Positions 34,416 to 42,956 of a DNA stretch of 64,000 nucleotides are shown in pieces. Source of the DNA: Kushneria indalinina DSM 14324 (GTDB lineage Bacteria > Pseudomonadota > Gammaproteobacteria > Pseudomonadales > Halomonadaceae); NCBI RefSeq assembly GCF_003385845.1, contig NZ_QRDJ01000008.1, positions 124,001-188,000 of the forward strand, written 5' to 3'. The position numbers were made by a program, and so were the translations under genes. The first letter of the stretch is position 1. Every line of letters starts with the position of its first letter. Under the pieces are notes generated by a model. The model ran no database searches and was not told the origin of the DNA. It worked only from the letters and a program-made list of their open reading frames with translations.

Positions 34416-36218
34416 TTGGATAACGCGCGTGATTCCCTGAAAGCGTTGCTGGATAAACGCATCCTGCAGCGCCCCTGTCATGAAGGGCTCTACCAGGAGG
34501 CAATCGATGCCGGCCTGACCGAACTGCAGGCGCGCATTCTGGCCGGGCGTCTGAAGGACCCGCGTGCGCCGATATCGGCGCTGGTCGAACCGGCCCTGCG
34601 CTATATCGAACATCCCGAAAAGCTGTGTGACGCGACCCGCGGCGCCGAGCGCATCGCCCGCGCCGTGATCGATGGGGAGCACATCGGCATCATCACCGAC
34701 TATGACGTGGACGGTATTACCTCACACGTGGTGATTCTGCGAACGCTCAACGAGCTGTTTGGCGTGCCGCGTGACCAGCTTCACAGCCTTATCGGCCATC
34801 GCATCAATGACGGCTACGGCATCAGCAGCGCGCTGGTGGACAAGACACTGGCGCTCACGCCGCGGCCGTCGCTGATTATCAGTGCCGACTGCGGCTCCAG
34901 CGATGAGCCGCGACTGGCGAGGCTGAAAGCGGCCGGCATTGATGTGGTGGTCACCGACCACCACGCCCTGCCCGTGGAAGGGCCGCCGGCCTCGGCCTTT
35001 GCAGTGGTCAATCCGTCACGCGCCGACTGCGACTATCCGGATGCCACCATTGCCGGCTGCATGGTGTGCTGGCTGTTGATGTCGCTGACCCGCTCGCATC
35101 TGATCGAGGCCGGCCGGCTGGCAAGCGATACGCCCAAGCTGTCGCCCTGGCTTGCCTATGTGGCGCTGGGCACGGTCGCCGACTGCGTCTCGCTGGGGGA
35201 CAGTGCCATCAACCGCGCGGTGGTCACGCTCGGGCTCAAGCTGATCAACCGCATGGAAGCGCCCTGCTGGCGGATGATGGCCGAGCGGCTGGGCCCGGAC
35301 AGCACCCCCTTTGATGCCGAGACGCTCGCCTTTCAGATGGGCCCGCGCATTAACGCCCGCTCGCGGCTGGATGACCCCTACGCGGCGCTGCATTTCATGC
35401 TGGCCGCGGATGACGCCAGCGCGCGACGCTATCTCAACGTGCTCGATGACGATAACCAGTCGCGCAAGGCCATTGAAGCCGACATGGCCGAACAGGCACG
35501 CGCCATGGCCCATGCGCAGCTGGAGTCGGGCGCGCGCGTGCTGGTGGTGCATCTGCCTGATGGCCACCCCGGCGTGCAGGGTATCGTCGCCTCGCGGCTG
35601 GTGCAGGCCTTTGGCCGCCCGACGGTGGTACTCACCCAGGCGCCTGATCCGGCCATGCTGACCGGCTCCGGGCGGTCGGTGGAAGGTGTGCATCTGCGCG
35701 ATGCACTCCAGCGCGTCTTTGAGCTGGCGCCAGACGCCCTGCCACGCTTTGGCGGCCACAGTGGCGCGGCCGGGGTGGGCGTGCCGCACGCCGAGCTCGA
35801 GGCGTTTCGCCGCGCGCTGGCCACGGCCATTGACGAGCAGCTGGACGGTCGCGAGCTCTATCCCCTGATTCTCAGCGACGGCACGCTTGAGCCCGATCAG
35901 CTGGCGCTGCCGATTCTTGATGAGCTCGAGGCGCTGGCGCCCTATGGCCGCGAGTTCGAGGCACCGCTTTTTGAGGGACATTTTGTGGTGGATCAGGCGC
36001 GTCTGGTAGGCAGTGAGGGCAATCATCTGATGATGACGCTGGATGCCGGGAACCAGATGGTCCGTGCGATCTGGTTTCGCGCCGTCACGCCGGGCGAGAA
36101 CATGCCGGTGGCGGCGGGAGAGGAGATTCGCTGTGCCTTTCGCCTGTCACGTAACCGCTACCGCGGTCGGGAAAGCCTGCAGCTGATGATCGAGCACGCC
36201 GAGCAGATCACGATGTGA
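34416..36218 (+). CDS. RecJ-like DHH/DHHA1 single-strand DNA exonuclease
   Basis: A 600-residue DHH-superfamily protein with the RecJ architecture. DHH domain motifs are TDYDVDGITS, SADCGSSD, VTDHHALP and GTVADCVSLGD. Then QMGPRINARSRLDD, GHPGVQGIVASRL, and the DHHA1 motif GGHSGAAGV followed by an OB-fold-like C-terminal part. RecJ is a 5'-3' ssDNA exonuclease with Mn2+ at these motifs. The N-terminus (DSLKALLDKRILQRPCHEGLY) lacks the usual LPPLLARLYAARG-like RecJ opening, and several motifs deviate (DCGSS for DNGISS, NARSR for NAAGR). It is therefore either a divergent RecJ or a paralogue. The start is TTG, preceded by CGGAG. Confidence 0.8.
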   Translation: MDNARDSLKALLDKRILQRPCHEGLYQEAIDAGLTELQARILAGRLKDPRAPISALVEPALRYIEHPEKLCDATRGAERIARAVIDGEHIGIITDYDVDGITSHVVILRTLNELFGVPRDQLHSLIGHRINDGYGISSALVDKTLALTPRPSLIISADCGSSDEPRLARLKAAGIDVVVTDHHALPVEGPPASAFAVVNPSRADCDYPDATIAGCMVCWLLMSLTRSHLIEAGRLASDTPKLSPWLAYVALGTVADCVSLGDSAINRAVVTLGLKLINRMEAPCWRMMAERLGPDSTPFDAETLAFQMGPRINARSRLDDPYAALHFMLAADDASARRYLNVLDDDNQSRKAIEADMAEQARAMAHAQLESGARVLVVHLPDGHPGVQGIVASRLVQAFGRPTVVLTQAPDPAMLTGSGRSVEGVHLRDALQRVFELAPDALPRFGGHSGAAGVGVPHAELEAFRRALATAIDEQLDGRELYPLILSDGTLEPDQLALPILDELEALAPYGREFEAPLFEGHFVVDQARLVGSEGNHLMMTLDAGNQMVRAIWFRAVTPGENMPVAAGEEIRCAFRLSRNRYRGRESLQLMIEHAEQITM

Positions 36219-36336
36219 GGGCCGATCTGCTACTCGACGCCTGAGCCGGGGCTGTTGATAATACCTTCAGGCGCCACAAGCGCAGGATTTAATGAGCGAT
36301 CTACCCGGTCGCCACACAACAAGAAGGATATTATCG

Positions 36337-36951
36337 ATGGATGTACCCGCGACCCGCCATCGCCTGCATGAAGACATCATGGCCATCATGCTGGGCTCGG
36401 CCTGCGCCGCCCTGGGGATCGGGCTTTATGAACACGCCCAGATCCTGATCGGCAGCACCGCCGGCATTGCGCTTTTGATTACCTACGTTACCGGCTGGAA
36501 CTTCGGCCCGGTCTTTTTCGTCGTCAACCTGCCGTTTTACTGGCTTGCCTGGCAGCGGGTCGGCCACCAGTTCGCGCTCAAGACCTTTGCCGCCATCGCG
36601 CTGCTGTCCTGGATCAGCTGGCAGATGCCGCGCTGGATCGATATCGGTGAGGTTTCCCCGCTGTTTGCCGCGCTCATGGGCGGCAGTCTGATCGGGCTGG
36701 GGGCGCTGGCGCTCTTTCGCCACCGCGGCAGTCTCGGCGGTTTCAACATTCTGGCGCTGTATCTGCAGGACCGCCGCGGCTGGAGCGCCGGCAAGGTGCA
36801 GCTTACCCTGGACGCTCTGGTCATGCTCATGGCCTTTTTCGTGCTGCCCCCGGCCAACGTGGGCTATTCGATCCTGGGTGCAGCGGTGCTCGGCGTGATT
36901 CTGACTCTTAACCATCGGCCCGGGCGCTACACCGGCACCAGCAGCAATTAG
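36337..36951 (+). CDS. YitT-family inner-membrane protein
   Basis: A protein of 204 residues from this start, with five to six hydrophobic helices of the YitT/DUF161 family. Typical blocks are GSACAALGIGLYEHAQILIGSTAGIALLI, WNFGPVFFVVNLPFYWLAW and HRGSLGGFNILALYLQ. Function is unknown in the family. I prefer the ATG at 36337 because AGAAGGA lies 8 bases upstream; the ATG at 36292 (15 more residues) also has an AGGA nearby. It is the first gene of the block that separates the recJ-like gene from prfB. Confidence 0.85.
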   Translation: MDVPATRHRLHEDIMAIMLGSACAALGIGLYEHAQILIGSTAGIALLITYVTGWNFGPVFFVVNLPFYWLAWQRVGHQFALKTFAAIALLSWISWQMPRWIDIGEVSPLFAALMGGSLIGLGALALFRHRGSLGGFNILALYLQDRRGWSAGKVQLTLDALVMLMAFFVLPPANVGYSILGAAVLGVILTLNHRPGRYTGTSSN

Positions 36952-36986
36952 GCACCAGTAGCCACCAGGCGCCGGGTCATGAGATC

Positions 36987-37418
36987 TCAGTAGTTGGGCC
37001 ACAGTCCCGGCGTGACCAGCTCCAGCAGATGGCCGTCCGGGTCGCGGAAGTAGAGGCTTTCGCCACCCGGCGGCCAGTGCGTGCGCCCTTCAATGGCGAC
37101 GTCGTGACGCGCCAGGTGTGCCTCCCAGTCAGCGAGGGCATCGCGCTCGATGGCCAGTGCCACATGCTGGCGGCCGCCGCCGTCATGGGGCGGAATGGTG
37201 CCCATGCCATCGGGCAGCTGCACGGTGTCATCGGTCTGCCCCTGCTGAAAGACCAGCAGCATCGAGTGCCCGGTAGGGTAGGCGGTAAAGCGCTGGTCGG
37301 CATTGTGCGGTGACAGCCCCAGCACGGTTTCAAAAAAATCCCGTGCCCGGGTCATGTCGGCGGTATAGAGCACGGTTTCGATCACGCCGTGAATGGCGGG
37401 CGCCTGCTGGGTGGACAT
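36987..37418 (-). CDS. VOC (glyoxalase/bleomycin-resistance fold) protein
   Basis: A 143-residue vicinal-oxygen-chelate protein with two beta-alpha-beta-beta-beta modules. The first metal ligand candidate is H10 (IHGVIETVLYTADMTRARDFF). The second is in GGGRQHVALAIERD, and a Glu comes from SLYFRDPDGHLLELVTPG, the commonest VOC ending. It is likely a dioxygenase or lyase-like enzyme or a resistance protein; the substrate is not inferable. It is downstream of the copper-export operon on the same strand with a ~60-base gap. Confidence 0.9.
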   Translation of the reverse strand: MSTQQAPAIHGVIETVLYTADMTRARDFFETVLGLSPHNADQRFTAYPTGHSMLLVFQQGQTDDTVQLPDGMGTIPPHDGGGRQHVALAIERDALADWEAHLARHDVAIEGRTHWPPGGESLYFRDPDGHLLELVTPGLWPNY

Positions 37419-37480
37419 CGATGAACGCTCCCTTGATGGGTTGGCCTGAAACGCCAGTGTGGGTCAGCCGGGCTGGCGTG

Positions 37481-37564
37481 TCATGTGTCATTCCGGCCGC
37501 CCCAGAACCACCAGGCAGTCAGCGCGATCAAAATGACGCCCAGGGCATTAATCAAAAAACTCAT
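37481..37564 (-). CDS. 27-residue membrane peptide resembling the anchor of copper-linked cupredoxins
   Basis: A tiny ORF that overlaps the stop of the copper ATPase gene (ATGA). It encodes [20 protein letters not shown] and then WGGRNDT. It is a single membrane helix ending in WWFW. From memory, membrane-anchored cupredoxin-domain proteins encoded after copper ATPases in gammaproteobacteria start with a very similar LLGLxLIALIVWWFW segment. Here the chain stops right after it and no cupredoxin domain follows in the next 60 bases. The 4-base overlap favours real, coupled translation. It could be a functional micropeptide or the remnant of a larger protein. Confidence 0.6.
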   Translation of the reverse strand: MSFLINALGVILIALTAWWFWGGRNDT

Positions 37565-40347
37565 GAGGTCGCCTCCTTGTTCGGTTCTGATTCGGCGCTG
37601 CTTGTGGGCGTGATGCGTTCCGGTGTGAAGTGGCGCAGCCGGTTGGCGTTGGTCACCACCGTTACTGATGACGCCGCCATGGCCAGCGCTGCCACCATCG
37701 GCGAGAGCAGCGTGCCGGTCAGCGGATAGAGCACGCCGGCGGCAATCGGGATGCCCAGGGTGTTGTAGGCGAACGCGCCCCACAGGTTCTGTTTGATATT
37801 GCCGATCGTGGCGCGACTCAGGTCTATGGCGTCACTAATGCCGTGCAGCGAGTCGCGCATCAGGGCAGCACCAGCCGATTCGATCGCCACGTCACTGCCG
37901 GCTCCCATGGCAAAGCCCACATCCGCGGCGGCCAGCGCCGGGGCATCGTTGATGCCGTCGCCGGCCATGCCGACCACATGACCCTCGTGGCGCAGCCGCT
38001 CGATATGGCGCTGCTTGTCCTCGGGCAGCAGGCCCGCGTGCACCTCATCAATGCCGGCCTGCGCGGCGATGGCGCGTGCCGTGGGTTCGGCGTCGCCGGT
38101 CAGCATCACCACACGCAGATCGCGAGCATGCAGACGTTTGATGGCCTCAAGCGCATCCTCGCGCAGCGGGTCCTGCACGGCCAGCAGGTCCACCAGTCGG
38201 CCATCGATGGCGAAATGCAGCACGCTGCGCGCCTGATCTTCCCAGGCGCTGACGGTATCGCTGACCTCATCCAGTGCCACGCCGTGCTCGTGCATCAGCG
38301 CGGCATTGCCCAGCGCCAGACGCTCGCCGCCCAACCCGGTGGCCGTGACGCCGCGCCCGGAGAGGGCCTCGAAGTGTTGAACCTCAACCGGCGCGGCCTG
38401 CTGCTCATGGCAGTAGTCCAGCACGGCACTCGCCAGCGGATGCTCCGAGCCGCGTTCAAGGCCGGCCAGCAGTGCCAGCGCGTGATGGTTGGCCCCGGGC
38501 AGTTGATGAACGTCAGTCACGCGCGGCTTGCCCTCGGTCAGCGTCCCGGTCTTGTCGACCACCAGCGCGGTCAGCTCGCCGATGCGCTGCAGTGACTCGC
38601 CGTGGCGAATCAGAATGCCGGCGCTGGCGGCGCGGCCCACGCCGATCATGGTCGAAATGGGTGTGGCCAGCCCCAGTGCGCAGGGGCAGGCGATGATCAG
38701 CACCGAGGTGGCGGTGATCAGCATGTGGGTCATGCGTGGCTCGGGGCCGAGGTTGAACCAGATCAGCGCCGTGATGACGGCGGCGATCATGACCGCCGGT
38801 ACAAAGATGCTGGAGACCCGATCTGCCAGCCGGCTGATGGGCGGGCGCGAGCCCTGGGCCTGACGCACCTGCTCGATGATGCGCGACAGGCTGGTCTCGC
38901 TGCCCACCTGGGTGGCCCGCAGCGTCAGCGTTCCCTTGGTGTTGAGCGTGCCGGCCGACACCGGATCGCCGACTTCGCGCGCCACCGGCAGCGGCTCACC
39001 GGTCAGCATGGATTCATCGACATGGCTGCGCCCCTCGATCACGTCGCCATCCACCGGGACCCGCTCGCCGGGGCGCAGACGCAGATGATCGCCGCGGACC
39101 ACCTCATTGATGTCGATATCGATCTCTTCATTGTGTCGAATCACCCGCGCGGTACTGGCGCGCAGCGATACCAGCTGTGACAGCGCCTTCGAGGTGCGCC
39201 CGCGTGAGCGGGTCTCGACGGCCTGGCCCAGACTGACCAGGCCGATGATCATCAGCGGCGCTTCCAGATAGAGCGCCCGCGCTGCTTCCGGGACCAGCGA
39301 CGGCGCCAGCGCCACCGCCATCGAATAAAGCCAGGCCGTGGCCGTGCCGATTGCAATCAGCAGATCCATGTTGGCGATGCGATGGCGCACGGCCTTGAGC
39401 GCAGCATCATAAAAGCCGCGTCCGGCCGCCATCATGACCCCCAGCACACCCAGGCCGATGGCCCCCCATACCCAGCGCTCAAGGCCTTCCAGCTGTGGGT
39501 GGTGAAAGAACATGGAGAGCATCAGCGCCACACCCGGCACCAGTGCCAGCCAGGTGTCGCGAATCTTGCGGCGATAGCTCTGCTGCTCCAATTCGCTGCG
39601 GCGGGCCTCGCCCTGTTCGATGCTTTCGATCACTTCGGCGCCATAGCCGGCCCGTTCCACTGCGCCAATCAGAGTGGCGGTGTCGACATCGCCCTGCACC
39701 CGGGCGCTGCGGGTGGCAAAGTTGACCTGGGCGTCCCTGACGCCGTCGACGTGATCCAGCGCGTTCTGGATGGTGCGCACACAGCCGGCACAGGTGATGC
39801 CGGAAAGCTGTAGCTCAATGGCTTCCCCTCGCGGCTTGGCCGGGCTCATCGGTCTGTCGGCATCGACCTGCGCGGCGGCATCCTCAGTATCGGCCTTTAT
39901 CGTGGCGTCAGGCTCTGGCGCCGAGCCGGGCGCCTCCCCGGCGGGCGTGGCACGATAGCCTGCCGCCTCGACGGCGCTGATGATCTCCTCAAGCGAGTTG
40001 TGGGTCGTGATCGACAGGCGCTCGGTATCGAGCTCGATCTGCGCCTGCGGGTCGAGCGCTTCCAGCTCGGCCCGGGTGCGCTTGACGCAGCCGCCGCAGT
40101 GCAGACCTTCGAGGGTCAGCTGATGGTGATCGCGGCTGTCTTCGGCTGACGTGGCCTGAAAGCCGGCGCTTTCTACCGTCTTGATGACTTCATCACGAGC
40201 CCGCTCGGTAGTGATGGCAAGACGCGTCACGTCAATGTCGATACGGGCATCAGGGTCAAGGGTTTCCAGAGCGGTGCGAGTGCGCTTGACGCAGCCCCCA
40301 CAGTGCAGTCCCTCAAGCGCCAGATGCCAGGTCGGTAACTTACTCAT
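37561..40347 (-). CDS. copA: Copper-exporting P1B-type ATPase with three metal-binding domains
   Basis: A 928-residue inner-membrane Cu+ export pump. Three N-terminal HMA domains carry C16GGC19, C84GGC87 and C186AGC189. The first two are close copies (both [12 protein letters not shown], 68 residues apart); the third is of the usual kind. Eight membrane helices follow. TGE is in [11 protein letters not shown], the transmembrane CPC in [12 protein letters not shown], the phosphorylated Asp in [10 protein letters not shown], the HP motif in [11 protein letters not shown], and the hinge in [18 protein letters not shown]. The start ATG (40345-40347) overlaps the merR stop by 8 bases and has GGAGG upstream. 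It is downstream of a MerR regulator and upstream of the 27-residue peptide, forming one operon. Confidence 0.96.
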   Translation of the reverse strand: MSKLPTWHLALEGLHCGGCVKRTRTALETLDPDARIDIDVTRLAITTERARDEVIKTVESAGFQATSAEDSRDHHQLTLEGLHCGGCVKRTRAELEALDPQAQIELDTERLSITTHNSLEEIISAVEAAGYRATPAGEAPGSAPEPDATIKADTEDAAAQVDADRPMSPAKPRGEAIELQLSGITCAGCVRTIQNALDHVDGVRDAQVNFATRSARVQGDVDTATLIGAVERAGYGAEVIESIEQGEARRSELEQQSYRRKIRDTWLALVPGVALMLSMFFHHPQLEGLERWVWGAIGLGVLGVMMAAGRGFYDAALKAVRHRIANMDLLIAIGTATAWLYSMAVALAPSLVPEAARALYLEAPLMIIGLVSLGQAVETRSRGRTSKALSQLVSLRASTARVIRHNEEIDIDINEVVRGDHLRLRPGERVPVDGDVIEGRSHVDESMLTGEPLPVAREVGDPVSAGTLNTKGTLTLRATQVGSETSLSRIIEQVRQAQGSRPPISRLADRVSSIFVPAVMIAAVITALIWFNLGPEPRMTHMLITATSVLIIACPCALGLATPISTMIGVGRAASAGILIRHGESLQRIGELTALVVDKTGTLTEGKPRVTDVHQLPGANHHALALLAGLERGSEHPLASAVLDYCHEQQAAPVEVQHFEALSGRGVTATGLGGERLALGNAALMHEHGVALDEVSDTVSAWEDQARSVLHFAIDGRLVDLLAVQDPLREDALEAIKRLHARDLRVVMLTGDAEPTARAIAAQAGIDEVHAGLLPEDKQRHIERLRHEGHVVGMAGDGINDAPALAAADVGFAMGAGSDVAIESAGAALMRDSLHGISDAIDLSRATIGNIKQNLWGAFAYNTLGIPIAAGVLYPLTGTLLSPMVAALAMAASSVTVVTNANRLRHFTPERITPTSSAESEPNKEATS

Positions 40348-40798
40348 CAGGCCTCCCGGTAGCGGTGGTCCCGGCAGTAGTGGCAGGGGTGTCCGGCTCG
40401 TTCCAGTGCTCGATCAGCTGACACAGCGTATGGCCGTCCGGTGCGCCATCGGGCATGTCGGACCAGGCCTGAAGCGCGTGTTCCATGCGATCGGCGAGCT
40501 GCTCCAGTTCGCGTATCTGCGCCCGAATCTGTGGCAGCCGGGCGCTGAGCAGATCGCGCACCATGGGGCAGGGCGAGTCGCCGTGATCGGTGTGAGCGAA
40601 GATCTCGCCGACTTCCCTGAGGCTGAAGCCCAGCGTCCGGGCCCGCTGAATGAACCGCACCCGCCGCAGCGCCTCCTCGTCAAAGTACTGATAGCCGTTG
40701 TTCGGGTCGCGCCCGGCGTGAATCAGCCCCTGATGGACATAGTGACGGATCGCCTCATGGGTGACGTCGCCGTGCCGGGCCAGCTCACCAATTTTCAT
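40340..40798 (-). CDS. MerR-family metal-responsive regulator
   Basis: A 152-residue MerR-type activator. It has the helix-turn-helix [26 protein letters not shown], the wing with [28 protein letters not shown] and the dimer helix. C77 (SPCPMV) and C126 (GHTLCQLI) are the only cysteines. Copper-type CueR has two cysteines in the C-terminal loop; here the first of that pair is missing ([10 protein letters not shown]). C77 sits where ZntR has a metal-binding cysteine. The genomic link to a copper-type ATPase suggests copper or silver, but the metal is not certain. GAGGA lies 4 bases before the chosen ATG. Confidence 0.9.
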   Translation of the reverse strand: MKIGELARHGDVTHEAIRHYVHQGLIHAGRDPNNGYQYFDEEALRRVRFIQRARTLGFSLREVGEIFAHTDHGDSPCPMVRDLLSARLPQIRAQIRELEQLADRMEHALQAWSDMPDGAPDGHTLCQLIEHWNEPDTPATTAGTTATGRPDE

Positions 40799-40831
40799 GA
40801 CATCCTCGGATCGATGCAGTGACATGTCTGC

Positions 40832-40863
40832 AGCATAAAACCCTGGGGTTGCCCCACGGTCAA
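40832..40863 (-). promoter_or_regulatory. MerR-type promoter with 20-bp spacer and operator dyad
   Basis: On the minus strand TTGACC (40858-40863) and TATGCT (40832-40837) are separated by 20 bases, the over-long spacer typical of MerR-activated promoters. Between them is a dyad, read on the + strand as ACCCTGGGG-TTG-CCCCACGGT (about 40840-40860). It faces the merR-copA operon, so the regulator should activate its own transcription. Confidence 0.75.
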
Positions 40864-40896
40864 GGCCGTCAAAAAGATCGATGCGAGAGAAGAAAA

Positions 40897-40926
40897 AAGG
40901 CCCTGCAGCAAGCGCTGCAGGGCCGA
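40897..40926 (-). terminator. Terminator of the porin gene
   Basis: GGCCCTGCAG and CTGCAGGGCC form a perfect 10-bp stem, and on the minus strand TTTTTTC follows. It lies 50 bases past the porin stop. Confidence 0.9.
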
Positions 40927-40972
40927 AGGATCGTTAGCCGATCGTCAAGGATGTGCGAGCATCACGAGATCA

Positions 40973-42106
40973 TCAGTAGTTAAAGCGCACCAGCAGCTGG
41001 GTGGAATTGTTGCTGCGGCTGCGGCCCGAATCGTTCTTGCTGTCATCGAGCAGCTGCTCGAGTGCCACAATCCAGTCGTCATAGAACCACGCCGCGCCGA
41101 TGGTGTAGTAGCTCAGCCGTGCACTGGAGTCCTTCTCCCACAGCCGGTTCTGGCCGCCGTAGACCTGAATGGTGTCGGTATAGGCAAAGGGATTTTCAAA
41201 GCTGTAGACGGCAACGGCCTCATAGCCACGAGCACTGGGAGAGAAGCGTTCTTCACCGTTACCCAGATTGGAGCCGTTGATGATGTTGCGGTACTGACCG
41301 CCGGTGACGGCAAAATACCAGTTGCCCGGCGTCCAGCGTGCCCCGCCCAGCCAGGCGTTGACGTTGGTAGCGTTACTCTCACCGCTTTCCTGATCATCGA
41401 TGGCTGAATGTGTATAGGCCGCCGAGAAGGCTACCTCATCCGTGGCGGCCCACTCGAGTGCGGCCTGAGTAGTGTATTTGCGCTTGTAGCCGGAAGGATC
41501 ACTGAACCCATCAAAGGCTCCGGTTTCGTCGAACTGCGCGCGCCCGCCGCTGTGAGTACTGTCATCACGGGTCTGATACATCAGGCCCAGCGTCAGGTCA
41601 TCCCAACTGTTTTTGTAGTAGATCGAATTATCAGCGCGGGCCATGCCTTCAATGCCGCCATCGCCTTCGCGACCGTTATAGGAGGCCGTGGCCGAGGCAC
41701 CCGAAACCCAGAACTGGTCGGTCCAGGAGGCGACCATGTCGGTCCAGGGTGCGAGCTGTTTACCGATGGTGATCGAGCCGTAGTCCGCGTGCTGAAACCC
41801 GCCGAACAGCAGGCGTTTGGAATGATTGTCCTCGCCTTCGATAAAAAAGGGATCAAAGCCCCACTCGGTGCGAGCAATACCTGTCCAGCCATCGGCAAAG
41901 CGGTGCTGATAAACGAGGTTGATACGCGACCCGGCGTTGACGTTGCGATAACTTTCGCCGTTTTCCCAGACGCTTCGGTTGGCAATACGGCCACCGATGC
42001 TGAAAAGATCATCGGCGGTTTCATAAACGGTAACGGCGCTGGCCTGATGGGAGAGCGCTGCCAGCGTGACAGCCAGAGACAGTGGTGCAATACGATGCCT
42101 GACCAT
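40973..42106 (-). CDS. Outer-membrane general porin
   Basis: A 377-residue Gram-negative porin with a signal peptide (LSLAVTLAALSHQASA). The mature protein starts VTVYETADDLFSIGGRI, typical of OmpF/OmpC-like trimeric porins. The chain alternates short amphipathic strands, has an acidic loop 3-like segment, and ends in LLVRFNY with a C-terminal aromatic residue recognised by the BAM complex. It is rich in Asp/Glu/Asn, consistent with a salt-tolerant host. It has its own terminator; a small lipoprotein gene lies 96 bases upstream on the same strand. Specificity is unknown. Confidence 0.93.
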   Translation of the reverse strand: MVRHRIAPLSLAVTLAALSHQASAVTVYETADDLFSIGGRIANRSVWENGESYRNVNAGSRINLVYQHRFADGWTGIARTEWGFDPFFIEGEDNHSKRLLFGGFQHADYGSITIGKQLAPWTDMVASWTDQFWVSGASATASYNGREGDGGIEGMARADNSIYYKNSWDDLTLGLMYQTRDDSTHSGGRAQFDETGAFDGFSDPSGYKRKYTTQAALEWAATDEVAFSAAYTHSAIDDQESGESNATNVNAWLGGARWTPGNWYFAVTGGQYRNIINGSNLGNGEERFSPSARGYEAVAVYSFENPFAYTDTIQVYGGQNRLWEKDSSARLSYYTIGAAWFYDDWIVALEQLLDDSKNDSGRSRSNNSTQLLVRFNY

Positions 42107-42202
42107 GGTGTGTTTCCTTGCATGTATTTATTGGAGTTTTGAACGCAAGCGTGCCCGGGAAGCGATAGCGAGATTCGCCATGAGCACCCTGAAAGCGTTG
42201 TC

Positions 42203-42514
42203 CTACTGGTAGAAGCGCGCCAGATCCTCAAGCGTTAAGCGACCGCTGGCACTGTCGTCACTGCTGCTCAAAATGGCGGAAAGCTCCGGGTCTTCGTCGA
42301 TCTGTTGCGCATCGACGTAACCTTCATTGCGTGAATCAAGCTGACGAAAGCGCTGCAGAACATCAGGCGGGATCTGGCTGGTATCAACATCGCTTCTGGC
42401 GGTTTCGGCGCGTGAAAAGCTGCCTCGACCGTCACCAAAGGGCTCATAATTCTGGCAGGCTGACAGGCCGAGCACCGAAAGGGCACCAACCACTACAAGC
42501 TTTTTTATTGTCAT
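42203..42514 (-). CDS. Small lipoprotein with EF-hand-like segment
   Basis: A 103-residue predicted lipoprotein with a signal peptide and lipobox LSAC (VVGALSVLGLSAC; lipidated Cys near residue 20). The mature part is acidic. RFRQLDSRNEGYVDAQQID looks like one degenerate EF-hand (D-S-R-N-E-G-Y-V-D pattern). A second weak pair, SDDSASGRLTLEDL, is near the end. The two halves may form an EF-hand pair of calcium-binding type, but several ligand positions are non-ideal. Envelope-located; function unknown. Confidence 0.82.
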   Translation of the reverse strand: MTIKKLVVVGALSVLGLSACQNYEPFGDGRGSFSRAETARSDVDTSQIPPDVLQRFRQLDSRNEGYVDAQQIDEDPELSAILSSSDDSASGRLTLEDLARFYQ

Positions 42515-42956
42515 GATGGAGTTCCATTGAGGTTTTATCGTTAGAACATTGCGGTGTTCATTTTTTCAGGACTCTGAGGCCCTTTCAGGCTGCATGGCCT
42601 CTCATGGCGCAAGCGATGCATGAGACAAGCAAGCCTTAATTTTTTTGTATCATAGTCCGGGTTGATAAATAAACTTTAATTTAATACCTATTGGTCCAAT
42701 GCGTGAGAAATCTCAATAACTCGATAGCCGGGTTTTAAAATGACTACTTCTGCACAGCCTTTTGCCAAAATTTATAGACGTGAGTTGAAGGCAGGAAAAT
42801 CTGTTTCTGGCAAATGGATACTTCTTTTTTGTCGAGTAAAGTCGGGCATGGCCAGAAGATGCGATCCAGCTTTCCAGGGCTATATGTTCGACATGTCCTA
42901 TTGCTTTCAAGGATCGACCCTCTGAATGAGGGCCGACCTGTTCGGTCATAAAGGCT
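42515..42956. other. Low-GC intergenic stretch without a supported gene
   Basis: About 440 bases, clearly richer in A and T than the surroundings (for example TAAATAAACTTTAATTTAAT at ~42664-42683). It must hold the promoter of the leftward lipoprotein gene. Two short opposing ORFs exist (42740-42925 + and 42713-42979 -), but neither has a convincing ribosome site or familiar protein pattern. No terminal repeats of an insertion sequence were seen. Confidence 0.5.

Noticed and set aside
42740-42925. 61-residue ORF in the low-GC stretch
   Set aside because: No ribosome site, overlaps an opposing ORF of equal quality, no familiar protein pattern.
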